From NCBI GenBank assembly GCA_017534835.1, contig JAFXVT010000060.1, positions 1 through 41,888 on the forward strand: a stretch of DNA of 41,888 nucleotides, in the 5' to 3' direction. Below, one piece after another: positions 7,225 to 15,848 of the stretch. The position numbers were made by a program, and so were the translations under genes. This stretch comes from Ruminococcus sp. (GTDB lineage Bacteria; Bacillota; Clostridia; Oscillospirales; Ruminococcaceae). Each line of letters opens with the position of its first letter. The stretch's first letter is position 1. Under the pieces are notes generated by a model. It saw only the letters and a list, made by a program, of their open reading frames with translations. It was not told the DNA's origin and made no database searches.

Positions 7225-8765
7225 TAAGCATATCTCCTTTTCAGCCATACTGCGAGACCGGCGAGTGCGAACAGGACAGGCAGTATGAAGAACAGCCTGA
7301 TAGCGTGAGCTGCTTCGTCGGCATCTTCAAAAGTGAGGGTGTCATAGGAGTTCGATTTTGCTCCGATGCCCATATCAATGTCGCTGTTGTAGAGCCATGT
7401 GTTCGAGAAGAGCGTAAGCATACGTGTACCGGTCGTGGCGTTGGTCCATCTGTCGTTGCTGATAGCATCGTCAGTACCGATGAGGTAGAGCTTTGAGCCG
7501 GTCTGCTTGTTGTAGGAATAATAGCCGAAAACAAGCGGCTCATTCGAGAGGTCCTCGGCTATCTCCTTTGTACCGTTGTCGCCGCCCATAGGAGTGCTGA
7601 CGGTTGTATAGGAGTCGCTGCCCTGCTCGAGTGTGAGGTTCTCGATTATGGAGTATTTTTCAATGAGCTCGCCCGATGTGGTGAGGTCGAAGAAGCTTCT
7701 TGTATCTGATACGTAGGGGAGGATACCCGAATCTGCCTGCTGGAGCTTGGTGTTGAGGTCAGTTGTGAGGTCCTCGGTAGCCTCAGAGCTCGGGTAGGGG
7801 TATGATACCTTGATGAAGCGTTCGAGAAGCTGATTGAGTCTGGGGTCGTTCTCGTCGGTGATGTCGAGCGGTATGACTTTTGCTATGTCCTTGATAGCCG
7901 GGTGGAGCAGGGGGCTCTTCTCGGTAACGGAGTTGTAGTGCATACCGAGACCGTATGTTGCGAGAAGACTTTCGATGTTCTTGAATCTGCCCTGAGTGTC
8001 GCAGGGAGGGATTATCAGCGAGAGAGCGCCGCCCTTTTCGGAATAAGCCCTGAGCTTCTGGAGGTCGGTGTCGGTGATGTCCTTCTCGGGAGCAACGAGG
8101 TAAACGATAGCTGTATTATCCGGGACAGCGTCAACAGATGAAAGGTCGAGCTCATCGACGCTGTAGTTGTCGGTCTTCATAGCGTCGGCGTAGTTGGAAT
8201 AATCGTCGAGAGTCCTGCTGCTGTAGCCGGAGAGGAAATATATCGTCGGGAGGCTTCCGCTCGTGCAGAGCTCGATAGCTCCGGCAATGAGCTCCTCGCC
8301 CTCGTACATAAGGATGCCGTTGGAGTCGGTGGGGAAGCAGCGCAGGAACGATACCTTCTTGGTAACGTCGCCGCTCTTGATGAAGATGTCGGCAGGATTT
8401 ACGCTGAGAGTGCCTGTCGGGTCGAGGCTCTGGGCGAGCTCGACGTCCTTGTTCGGGTCGAAGCAGGTGAGCGTGATGTTGTCGTGCTTTTCAAGCTCTG
8501 TGAGAGTGTGGTAGAGCGGCAGATATTTCGGTACTTCCTGAAGGTCATTGAGCTGAGAGAGGAAGTAGACGTCGATATGCTTGTCCGAGGTCTCGTCGAG
8601 GAGCTTCTTGGTTATCGGGTTGAGCGTGTACTGCCCCGAAGGAGTCATATCGAATACCTTGTCGCGATAGCTGAATATCATATTTATCGGAATGAATATC
8701 AGCAGTATGAGTATTGCCAGCACGATAGCGAACGCGCCGGAGAAGTCGAATTTTTTCTTTTCCAT
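7224..8765 (-). CDS. GldG-like ABC transporter auxiliary protein
   Basis: 513 residues with one membrane segment at the N-terminus (about 11-32) and one at the C-terminus (about 488-508), enclosing a large extracytoplasmic domain. The start, MIFSYRDKVFDMTPSGQYTL, and the following DVYFLSQ and IIPP segments fit the GldG/ABC-type uncharacterised transport family (DUF4350-like), which pairs with an ABC-2 permease. In Bacteroidetes GldFG with GldA is linked to gliding; here no gliding machinery is visible and the exported substrate is unknown. The start is 6 nt after the permease stop, with an AAAAGGGGG ribosome site. Confidence 0.85.
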   Translation of the reverse strand: MEKKKFDFSGAFAIVLAILILLIFIPINMIFSYRDKVFDMTPSGQYTLNPITKKLLDETSDKHIDVYFLSQLNDLQEVPKYLPLYHTLTELEKHDNITLTCFDPNKDVELAQSLDPTGTLSVNPADIFIKSGDVTKKVSFLRCFPTDSNGILMYEGEELIAGAIELCTSGSLPTIYFLSGYSSRTLDDYSNYADAMKTDNYSVDELDLSSVDAVPDNTAIVYLVAPEKDITDTDLQKLRAYSEKGGALSLIIPPCDTQGRFKNIESLLATYGLGMHYNSVTEKSPLLHPAIKDIAKVIPLDITDENDPRLNQLLERFIKVSYPYPSSEATEDLTTDLNTKLQQADSGILPYVSDTRSFFDLTTSGELIEKYSIIENLTLEQGSDSYTTVSTPMGGDNGTKEIAEDLSNEPLVFGYYSYNKQTGSKLYLIGTDDAISNDRWTNATTGTRMLTLFSNTWLYNSDIDMGIGAKSNSYDTLTFEDADEAAHAIRLFFILPVLFALAGLAVWLKRRYA

Positions 8766-8771
8766 TTCAGC

Positions 8772-9503
8772 TTACCCCCTTTTCCAGCGTCTTCTCTCAA
8801 TGGCGATGTAGTTCCACGAGAGGCAGATGATTATTGCCGAAAGGAAGAATACAAGGTCGGAGAGCCTGATGAAGCCCTGCGAGAAGTATGCAAATCTCGG
8901 CTGTGCCGCAAACGCATAGAGGAAGGACTGGAGCTTCGGGTACTGCATAATGAAGTCCGTTCTTGAAAAGTCGTCGATGAAGAGGAACACGAACATTATT
9001 ATCTCACCGATAACTGCGGCGATTATCGAGTTCTCAGTGAAGCTCGAAACGAGCATACCCACGGCAATGAACATCGCACCCCATGCGAAGAAGCCGATGT
9101 AGGCACATATGAGCTGGTTCATAATGAGGGTGCCGTGGAGGTGTGTGAATATCGGGAATACCGATGAGCCTGCTATCATAAAGAGGAATACAGTCAGGTT
9201 CGCGAGGTACTTGCCGAGGATTATCTTTATCACACTTACGGGCGAGGTCATAAGGAGCACTTCTGTGCCGAATTTGCGCTCGTCTGCGAATGTCCTCATC
9301 GTGAGTATCGGGATGAGGAAGATGAAGAAGAATATTACATTATAGAATATGTCGGGGAATGTGAACTGGAATACGGGGTGGTCGATGTTTCCGAGTGCAT
9401 TGTTGAACATAAGCGTGAACAGGAACATGAACAGCGCTGTCATTATGTATGCGAACGGAGTGTAGAAGAACGATTGCAGTTCTTTTTTATAGATAGAAAA
9501 CAT
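8772..9503 (-). CDS. ABC-2 type permease (GldF-like)
   Basis: 243 residues with six hydrophobic spans, starting MFSIYKKELQSFFYTPFAYIM as in GldF/NosY-type ABC-2 permeases. Conserved TMRTFADERKFGTEVLLM-type residues follow the second span (R-x-x-E-x-x-x-x-GT). It would form the membrane channel with the ATPase encoded just upstream. Its ATG at 9503 overlaps that gene's stop as TAATG, so translation is coupled. Substrate unknown. Confidence 0.88.
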   Translation of the reverse strand: MFSIYKKELQSFFYTPFAYIMTALFMFLFTLMFNNALGNIDHPVFQFTFPDIFYNVIFFFIFLIPILTMRTFADERKFGTEVLLMTSPVSVIKIILGKYLANLTVFLFMIAGSSVFPIFTHLHGTLIMNQLICAYIGFFAWGAMFIAVGMLVSSFTENSIIAAVIGEIIMFVFLFIDDFSRTDFIMQYPKLQSFLYAFAAQPRFAYFSQGFIRLSDLVFFLSAIIICLSWNYIAIERRRWKRG

Positions 9504-10564
9504 TATTCATCGTCCTCCTTTTCGTCAGTATCATCCTCGCCGGGCTCTTCGTCCCCGTCCGGCTCACCGGTTTCATTTACGGGAGCAGTTCCGTTGAGCA
9601 GGTCAAGCAGACCGTGCTTGTCGTCGGGCTTGTTTATCATTTCGACGAATACAGCCTCGAGGTCGGGCTTTTCGGAGTATATCTCCGAGATCTGTATGCC
9701 GTATTTCATAAGCTCAGCCATTATCGCATTCTTTACGCCGTCGCCCTCGCCCTCCTTGAGCTTGACAGCGAACGAGAAGAAGTCATTGCCCTCGGCGTCG
9801 ATAGAAAGGATCTCCTGAACGCCGTTGGTGAGCTCGATGATGTTGGAAGCCTTTGTGCGGTCGCCCTTTATCTTGATGTGGAGCGTGAGGCTTCCGCCGA
9901 GCTTCTTTTCGAGGTTCTCGATCGTGTCGATCGCCTTTATGTCGCCCTTGTTTATGATAACGACCCTGTCACAGACAGCGCTCACCTCAGAGAGGATGTG
10001 CGAGCTGAATATGACGGAGTGGTCCTTTTTGAGATCCTTGATGATATTCCTTACCTCGATGACCTGATTGGGGTCGAGACCGACCGTGGGCTCGTCGAGA
10101 ATGAGAAACTTCGGGTCGCCGAGGAGAGCCTGTGCGAATCCGACACGCTGTTTATAGCCCTTTGACAGGTTCTTTATGAGTTTGTCCTTTACGTCCTCTA
10201 TCTTCAGCAGACCCATAACGCGGCTTATCTCGTCCTTGCGCTCGGAATAGCGAATGCGCTTGAGTCCGGCACAGAATGAGAGATACTCCTTTACGCGCAT
10301 ATCCGGATAGACCGGGGGTATCTCGGGGAGATAGCCGATATTCTTCTTTGCGGCGACAGGCTCCTTTGAAATGTCGCTCCCGAGGATGGTGACCTTTCCG
10401 GCAGACATAGGAAGGTAACCGGCGATCATATTCATCGTGGTAGATTTACCGGCACCGTTCGGTCCGAGAAATCCGAGTATCTCATTATCGTTTATTGTAA
10501 AGCTGATGTTGTTCACAGCTCGGTTGCTGCCGTAATACTTCGTGAGTTTTTCAATAGTGATCAT
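9503..10564 (-). CDS. ABC transporter ATP-binding protein (GldA-like)
   Basis: A full nucleotide-binding domain: Walker A GPNGAGKST (about residue 37), Q-loop region YLPEIPP, signature LSKGYKQR, Walker B FLILDEP, the D-loop GLDP and the switch SSH. It would energise the ABC-2 permease encoded next. After residue 220 comes a regulatory domain and a strongly acidic tail (Glu/Asp in most of the last 30 positions), which is unusual for the family and may contact partner proteins. The ORF can be extended 22 codons upstream, but the ATG at 10564 has AAGGAG 6 nt before it and gives the standard MITIEKLTKYYG start. It is first in a four-gene operon reading down to 5821. Confidence 0.93.
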   Translation of the reverse strand: MITIEKLTKYYGSNRAVNNISFTINDNEILGFLGPNGAGKSTTMNMIAGYLPMSAGKVTILGSDISKEPVAAKKNIGYLPEIPPVYPDMRVKEYLSFCAGLKRIRYSERKDEISRVMGLLKIEDVKDKLIKNLSKGYKQRVGFAQALLGDPKFLILDEPTVGLDPNQVIEVRNIIKDLKKDHSVIFSSHILSEVSAVCDRVVIINKGDIKAIDTIENLEKKLGGSLTLHIKIKGDRTKASNIIELTNGVQEILSIDAEGNDFFSFAVKLKEGEGDGVKNAIMAELMKYGIQISEIYSEKPDLEAVFVEMINKPDDKHGLLDLLNGTAPVNETGEPDGDEEPGEDDTDEKEDDE

Positions 10565-11092
10565 GAGGTGCTCCTTTCGTATTTTATAATAGTATATAAT
10601 GCACCTGATTTCGTTCAGGCATAATTTCACATCATACCTGCTTATTATTGCAGAATAGTGTGTAAAGCACGTGAATAATTTATGAATAAATCGTTAAATA
10701 AGGGCTGGTATCCACTGCGGTAAAGTGCGAAAAATACGGCGTAGAATCCGGTATGGGTGAGCTATGATAAAAATAATGATTTTATTAATATATGATTCAC
10801 AAAAGCTGATTTTGCTGATTTTAGCTGGTAGACAATATGTACAAAAAAGGTTCCGGCAATGTGTGCATTGCAACAAAAAAATCAAGGTCAAAAAGTGAAA
10901 ACAAGTCAAAGTGTTGACACGGTCTGAAAAGTGGAATATAATTATTATGAAAATAGTTTGAGAATTGTGTGTACGCTCCGTGAAGCAGCACACAGTGTAC
11001 GAAGTATTTTCGTATACGTTCCTGTCCTGTGAGGGCAGGAAGAGTTTTATCCATTTTTTAAACCAAAATTTTATGAGAGGGGTTAAAAAACA
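10565..11092 (+). other. Divergent intergenic region upstream of the GH48 cellulase
   Basis: This 528-bp gap has no credible gene. From left to right it holds the ABC operon start region (minus strand), a tandem GCTGATTTT repeat at 10805-10822, and two direct repeats of GTCAAA-AGTG type (10887-10897 and 10905-10913), the second abutting the -35 box. The GH48 promoter at 10914-10942 follows, then a leader of about 140 nt. The leader ends with a stem-loop at 11019-11041 (TTCCTGTCC with GGGCAGGAA) and the ribosome site AGAGGGG before the ATG at 11093. The direct repeats are candidate activator sites. Confidence 0.7.
10914..10942 (+). promoter_or_regulatory. Consensus sigma-A promoter of the GH48 gene
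   Basis: Perfect TTGACA (10914-10919) and perfect TATAAT (10937-10942) separated by exactly 17 bp. This is the strongest promoter I can see in the window, consistent with the abundant expression expected for a GH48 enzyme. Confidence 0.88.
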
Positions 11093-13681
11093 ATGATAAG
11101 CAAAAAGAACAAGGCACTCTGTGCCGGCGTACTTGCTACAGCAATGTCCGCTTCAGCTATCGTTCCTGCATTCGCTTCAGCTGCTAATGAATACGCAACT
11201 GAGGGCGGCGCAAACGAGTCCTATGCTAAGATGTTCGAGTCACTTTATGATGATGTTATCACAAACGGTGAGAAGAACGGCTATCTCAGCAAGAACAACA
11301 ACGGTTCCGGTTCATTCGGTATCCCTTACCACGCAGTTGAGACTCTCTGTGTTGAGGCTCCTGACTACGGTCACGAGACAACTTCTGAGGCTATGTCCTA
11401 CATCGCTTGGGTAACAGCTATGCACGATGTACTTGTTGAGAACAAGAAGATCAGCGGCTCTACAGGCGACCTCAAGAAGGGCTGGAAGACTCTTGAAGCT
11501 CTTATCCCCGGTTGGTCTGAGAACGCATACCAGGGCGAGAAGGGCTCTATCGACTACGGCTCACTCTGGAAGCTCGAGAAGGTAAAGGCTGATACAACAA
11601 CTGAAGAAAATGAGCCTTCAGGCTATCCTGCTAAGCAGAACGGCGTTGACGCTTTCAACCCGATCTTCAAGGACTTCAAGTCGGCTTACGGCAGCGATCC
11701 CGGATACTACCTTATGCACTGGCTCGCAGACGTTGAAGACTGGTATGGCTTCGGCGGCGGCAGCGGCAAGTTCACATTCATCAATACATTCCAGCGTGGT
11801 GAGCAGGAGTCATGCTTCGAGACAGTTCCTCAGGGCTGTATCGAAGAGCTCAAGTACGGTATGAAGGTAAATGATCCTCACTACTCAATGACAGGTATCA
11901 AGGCTGTTGTAAACGGCTGGGAGAAGGAGGGCGCTATCGCTCCTCAGTACAGCTTCACAAACGCTCCTGACGCTGAGGACCGTGCTATCCAGGCTATCTA
12001 CTTCGCAAGCATGAACGGCCTTGACTGCGGCGACCTTTCCGGTCTTGCAGCTAAGATGGGTGACCAGTGCCGTAACGATATGTTCGATAAGTACTACAAG
12101 GCTATCGGCTGCCAGAGCATCGACGCTCAGTCCGACAGCGCTACAGCTTCTCACGATTCTATCAAGTCTCAGCACTTCCTCATGGCTTGGTACACAGCTT
12201 GGGGCGGATCAACATTCCCGTGGTATGCTGAGAACAACCCGAGCGGCAACTACGACTGGGCATTCCAGATCGGCTGCTCACACTCACATCAGTTCTATCA
12301 GAATCCTCTCGCTGCTTACGCTCTCGCTTACGATCCTGTAATGAGCAAGGCAATGCAGGGTTCAAATGCTATCGATGACTACAAGAAGTCATTCAAGAGA
12401 CAGATCGAGTTCTATCTCTGGCTCCAGTCCAAGAACGGCCCCTTCGCTGGTGGTTGTACAAACTCCAAGAACGGTAAGTATGAGAAGTATGACTCAAGCG
12501 ATCCGCTCTTCTACGATATGTGCTACGTTGAGCATCCTGTTTATGCTGACCCGGGTTCAAACCACTGGATCGGTAACCAGGTATGGTCTACTCAGCGTCT
12601 TGCAGAGCTTTACTACTATGTAAAGAAGAACGGCGACCTCACAGGCGGCGAGAAGTTCGGCGGCCTCTCACTTGAAGAAGCTCTCGAGGCTCTCCTCTCA
12701 AGATGGATCGACTGGTTCATTACAAATACAAAGTTCAACAAGGCTGATGATGACGGAAATATCATGGCTTATGCTATTCCTTCAAACCTTGACTGGAGCG
12801 GTAAGCCTGCTTCATGGAATGAGGAGTACAACCCAACTGCTAACGATGGTCTTACCTGCACAATCACAGGTTACGGCCAGGGCGATATCGGATGCGTATC
12901 CTCACTCTGTAACACTCTCATCTACTACGCTGCTGCTAACAAGGTTCCCGCTTCTGCTGCTCAGACAGACGACAATACAGAGCTCGCTGCTAAGGGTCTC
13001 CGTCTTGCTAACAAGCTCATGAGCGCTCAGTGGAACACAGCTCGTGATGAGAAGGGTATCGCTTACACAGACCAGAATCCTTCACTCCACAGAGTATTCG
13101 ATCAGGAAGTATTCATTCCTAATGGATTCGACGGCGAGATGCCTGATGGTTCACCTCTTAAGCCGGGCGTTACATTCTCTGACATCCGTCAGTCTTATGC
13201 TGATGATGAGATGTATCAGCAGGCTAAGGCTATCTATGAGAAGAACAAGGCTGCAGGCGCGAAAGATGATGACCTTATGGACGGCTTCACATTCAAGCTC
13301 CACAGATTCTGGCATATGGGCGATGCTCTCATGACAACAGGTACAATGGCTCTCCTCTATCCTGAGGTTACACCTATCAATGAGGACACACCTGTAGAAA
13401 CAACTACTACAACAGAGACACCTTCCGGTGACACTCTCTGGGGCGATGCTAACGTAGATAAGAAGGTTACTATTGCTGACGCAACAGCTATCCTCCAGTC
13501 TATCGCTCTCCGCGACAAGTACGCTCTCAAGCCTCAGGGCAAGATCAACGCTGACGTTGTTGACAACGGCGACGGCGTTACAGGTGCAGACGCACTTGCT
13601 ATCCAGATGATGGATGCTGGTCTCATCAAGCAGGCTGACTTCCCGACAACATCTGATAAGATCAACGCTCTCAAGGGCTGA
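11093..13681 (+). CDS. GH48 cellulase (processive cellobiohydrolase) with C-terminal type I dockerin
   Basis: 862 residues. A signal peptide of about 30 residues (hydrophobic core, cleavage near AFASA) is followed by a glycoside hydrolase family 48 module to about residue 765. The catalytic-acid region APDYGHETTSEA (Glu95/Glu99 area) is visible, and many Trp and Tyr residues line the expected substrate tunnel. A short Thr-rich linker leads to a dockerin (about 780-850) with two calcium-binding repeats, GDANVDKKVTIAD and ADVVDNGDGVTGAD; the second has the one-residue-longer loop seen in Ruminococcus dockerins. The enzyme would be secreted, docked to a cellulosome scaffoldin and would release cellobiose from crystalline cellulose. 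Codon choice is biased (GCT, CTC, AAG), fitting high expression. It is monocistronic, with its own promoter and terminator. Confidence 0.96.
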   Translation: MISKKNKALCAGVLATAMSASAIVPAFASAANEYATEGGANESYAKMFESLYDDVITNGEKNGYLSKNNNGSGSFGIPYHAVETLCVEAPDYGHETTSEAMSYIAWVTAMHDVLVENKKISGSTGDLKKGWKTLEALIPGWSENAYQGEKGSIDYGSLWKLEKVKADTTTEENEPSGYPAKQNGVDAFNPIFKDFKSAYGSDPGYYLMHWLADVEDWYGFGGGSGKFTFINTFQRGEQESCFETVPQGCIEELKYGMKVNDPHYSMTGIKAVVNGWEKEGAIAPQYSFTNAPDAEDRAIQAIYFASMNGLDCGDLSGLAAKMGDQCRNDMFDKYYKAIGCQSIDAQSDSATASHDSIKSQHFLMAWYTAWGGSTFPWYAENNPSGNYDWAFQIGCSHSHQFYQNPLAAYALAYDPVMSKAMQGSNAIDDYKKSFKRQIEFYLWLQSKNGPFAGGCTNSKNGKYEKYDSSDPLFYDMCYVEHPVYADPGSNHWIGNQVWSTQRLAELYYYVKKNGDLTGGEKFGGLSLEEALEALLSRWIDWFITNTKFNKADDDGNIMAYAIPSNLDWSGKPASWNEEYNPTANDGLTCTITGYGQGDIGCVSSLCNTLIYYAAANKVPASAAQTDDNTELAAKGLRLANKLMSAQWNTARDEKGIAYTDQNPSLHRVFDQEVFIPNGFDGEMPDGSPLKPGVTFSDIRQSYADDEMYQQAKAIYEKNKAAGAKDDDLMDGFTFKLHRFWHMGDALMTTGTMALLYPEVTPINEDTPVETTTTTETPSGDTLWGDANVDKKVTIADATAILQSIALRDKYALKPQGKINADVVDNGDGVTGADALAIQMMDAGLIKQADFPTTSDKINALKG

Positions 13682-13700
13682 TATCTAAGCAAATACGATC

Positions 13701-13730
13701 AAAAGGACGCTCATCTGAGCGTCCTTTTTT
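13701..13730 (+). terminator. Rho-independent terminator of the GH48 gene
   Basis: The stem AAAAGGACGCTCA pairs with TGAGCGTCCTTTT and is followed by T residues, starting about 20 nt after the GH48 stop codon. Confidence 0.9.
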
Positions 13731-13754
13731 GCTCAATAAAATCTTCGGAGCCTG

Positions 13755-13783
13755 TTGCATTTTTCAGATCAATATGTTATAAT
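13755..13783 (+). promoter_or_regulatory. Sigma-A-type promoter of the yicC-spoVM operon
   Basis: TTGCAT (13755-13760) and TATAAT (13778-13783) are 17 bp apart, about 100 nt before the yicC start and after the GH48 terminator. Confidence 0.65.
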
Positions 13784-13880
13784 AATATAATAGCATAGGT
13801 ATGCCCATATCGAAGCAGATACATTTCGCGAAACGGCATATTATGCACGAAAAATCATAAAAAAGGCAGGCGAAACACAA

Positions 13881-14795
13881 GTGTTGAAAAGTATGACAGG
13901 CTACGGCAGAGCCCAAAAAATACTGAACGGAAGAGACATCCTCGTTGAGATACGCTCTGTCAACCACAGATACTACGAATACTCATCGCGTATCCCGCGC
14001 ACATACAACTATATCGACGAAAAGCTCAAGGCTATGCTGAAAAGCGGCATTTCACGCGGCAAGGTAGAGGTCAATGTCACTATCAGCAACATCGAGGGCA
14101 GAGACACCGTCGTTGCTCTCAACAAGGGACTTGCTGAGGAATACATCAGGGTGCTCAAGGAATTCGGCGAAGAGATGAATGAAAAGTACGTCGATCTCGA
14201 TGAGATAGATGACTATATCGACGATGACCTCACACTCTCAAAGCTGATAAAGCTGCCCGATATTTTCACGGTCCAGAAGGCTCCCGACGACGAGGAGCAG
14301 GTCTGGAGCGACGTATCTGAGGTGGCTGGCGAAGCTCTCGCAAGGTTCGTTTCTATGCGCGAAACTGAGGGCGAAAAGCTCCACGCCGATGTTCTTGAGA
14401 AGGCTGACGGCATTCTCGGAATGGTCGGACAGGTCGAGGAGCTCTCTCCCAGAACTGTTGAGAACTACCGTGGAAGGCTCTATCAGAAGCTCAGCGAGAT
14501 CCTCGAGAGCAAGGACATCGACCAGCAGCGTATCCTCACAGAAGCCGCTATATTTGCCGAGAAAATAGCAGTAGACGAGGAGACGGTACGCCTTCGCAGC
14601 CACATTTCACAGCTGAAGGATATGCTCGGCTCTTCTGATCCGATCGGCAGAAAGCTCGATTTCATCGTTCAGGAGATGAACCGCGAGGTGAATACCATCG
14701 GCTCAAAGGCTCAGGACCTCAATATCACGAAGATCGTCGTTGATATGAAGGCTGAGATCGAGAAGATACGCGAGCAGATACAGAATATCGAGTAA
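13881..14795 (+). CDS. yicC: YicC-family endoribonuclease
   Basis: 304 residues with the family opening (M)LKSMTGYGRA, the VEIRSVNHRYYEYSSRIPR motif near residue 24 and the C-terminal DUF1732 segment (MLGSSDPIGRKLDFIVQEMNREVNTIGSKAQD). YicC/YloC proteins are stress-related RNA endonucleases. The start is GTG at 13881, with an AGGCAGG ribosome site about 10 nt upstream; the TTG one codon later is the alternative. It heads the housekeeping operon, as yloC does in Bacillus, and is followed 3 nt later by remA. Confidence 0.92.
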   Translation: MLKSMTGYGRAQKILNGRDILVEIRSVNHRYYEYSSRIPRTYNYIDEKLKAMLKSGISRGKVEVNVTISNIEGRDTVVALNKGLAEEYIRVLKEFGEEMNEKYVDLDEIDDYIDDDLTLSKLIKLPDIFTVQKAPDDEEQVWSDVSEVAGEALARFVSMRETEGEKLHADVLEKADGILGMVGQVEELSPRTVENYRGRLYQKLSEILESKDIDQQRILTEAAIFAEKIAVDEETVRLRSHISQLKDMLGSSDPIGRKLDFIVQEMNREVNTIGSKAQDLNITKIVVDMKAEIEKIREQIQNIE

Positions 14796-14798
14796 GCT

Positions 14799-15056
14799 AT
14801 GAAACTGATAAATATCGGCTACGGCAATATGATATCCGCTGCAAGGATAGTGACTATCGTAAGCCCCGATTCAGCGCCGATAAAGCGCCTGATACAGGAG
14901 GCAAAGGACGACGGAAGAGCGATAGATGCGACGTATGGACGCAAAACAAGGGCTGTTATCGTTATGGACAGCGGCCATATCATTCTTTCCTCGCTCATAA
15001 CCGACACACTTGCAGCAAGGATAAACGGGACAGGTGATACTGAAAATGAAGACTAA
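14799..15056 (+). CDS. remA: RemA-like regulatory protein (DUF370)
   Basis: 85 residues, starting [30 protein letters not shown] and continuing [23 protein letters not shown], a near-textbook DUF370/RemA sequence. In Bacillus subtilis RemA is a ring-forming DNA-binding protein that activates matrix and osmoprotection genes. In clostridia the gene is kept next to gmk even without biofilm operons. Its stop overlaps the start of gmk by 11 nt. Confidence 0.93.
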   Translation: MKLINIGYGNMISAARIVTIVSPDSAPIKRLIQEAKDDGRAIDATYGRKTRAVIVMDSGHIILSSLITDTLAARINGTGDTENED

Positions 15057-15654
15057 AGGCAGACTTATCGTTTTCTCCGCACCATCGGGCTGCGGAAAGG
15101 GCACAATGCTTGCCGAGATACTCAAGGACGAGCAGTTCCGCTGCTCCGTTTCGGCTACTACGCGCAAGCCGCGTGAGGGCGAGACAGACGGCGTGAACTA
15201 CTACTTCATCACGAACGAGGAGTTCGAGAAAAGAGTTGCTGACGGTGAATTCCTCGAGCACGCAGGCTATTGCGACCACTATTACGGAACTCTCTTATCC
15301 GAGGTAGACCCCTACCTTGAGAAGGGAATAAATGTCATCCTCGAGATCGAGGTGCAGGGAGCGATGAAGGTGCGCGAATCGCGTCCGGACGCATTGCTCG
15401 TGTTCATTGCACCGCCTTCGGTGCAGGAGCTCAGCCGCCGTCTCCACAAGCGCGGCACTGAATCCGAGGAGGTCATCGAGCAGCGTGTTGCTGCTTCATA
15501 CAAGGAGCTCACATTTGCTCCGAAATACGATTACATCATAGTCAACGACGCTCTTGAGGACGCTGTGAGCGATTTCTTCGCTGTTGTACGCGCAGAGCAG
15601 CTCAATGCGAAATTTCAGAGCGAATTTATAAATGAGGTGTTGGAAAATGCTTAG
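15046..15654 (+). CDS. gmk: Guanylate kinase
   Basis: Converts GMP to GDP with ATP. The P-loop [10 protein letters not shown] is at about residue 10, the GMP-binding segment [16 protein letters not shown] at about 41, and the LEIEVQGA motif near 100. Length 202 aa is normal. I chose the ATG at 15046, with AGGTGA 8 nt upstream, rather than the GTG four codons earlier. It overlaps remA at its start and rpoZ at its end, so this trio is translationally linked. Confidence 0.95.
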   Translation: MKTKGRLIVFSAPSGCGKGTMLAEILKDEQFRCSVSATTRKPREGETDGVNYYFITNEEFEKRVADGEFLEHAGYCDHYYGTLLSEVDPYLEKGINVILEIEVQGAMKVRESRPDALLVFIAPPSVQELSRRLHKRGTESEEVIEQRVAASYKELTFAPKYDYIIVNDALEDAVSDFFAVVRAEQLNAKFQSEFINEVLENA

Positions 15655-15847
15655 ACCCGCAGTAAACCAGATCATTTCAAAGAACGAGAGCTGCTATTCT
15701 CTCGTTATCGCAGTCGCAAAGCGCGCAAGAGAGATCTCTGAGGACCTTTACGAGAGAAAAGAGACCCTTGAGGAAAAGCCCGTCAAGACTGCTGTTGAGG
15801 AGCTTGCAAGCGGCAAGTGCAAGATCGTAAGCACAGACGAGGAATAA
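15647..15847 (+). CDS. rpoZ: RNA polymerase omega subunit
   Basis: 66 residues, [29 protein letters not shown], with the omega pattern of an N-terminal helix, YSLV-AVAKRAR and a KPV-TAVEEL region. It helps assemble and stabilise RNA polymerase. The ATG at 15647 overlaps the gmk stop by 8 nt; the ribosome site AGGTG is 9 nt upstream. In Bacillus coaBC follows it; here priA follows directly. Confidence 0.92.
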   Translation: MLRPAVNQIISKNESCYSLVIAVAKRAREISEDLYERKETLEEKPVKTAVEELASGKCKIVSTDEE

Positions 15848-15848
15848 T

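Noticed and set aside
10694-11054. Minus-strand frames upstream of the GH48 gene
   Set aside because: They overlap the GH48 promoter and leader, lack ribosome sites and have no recognisable protein features.
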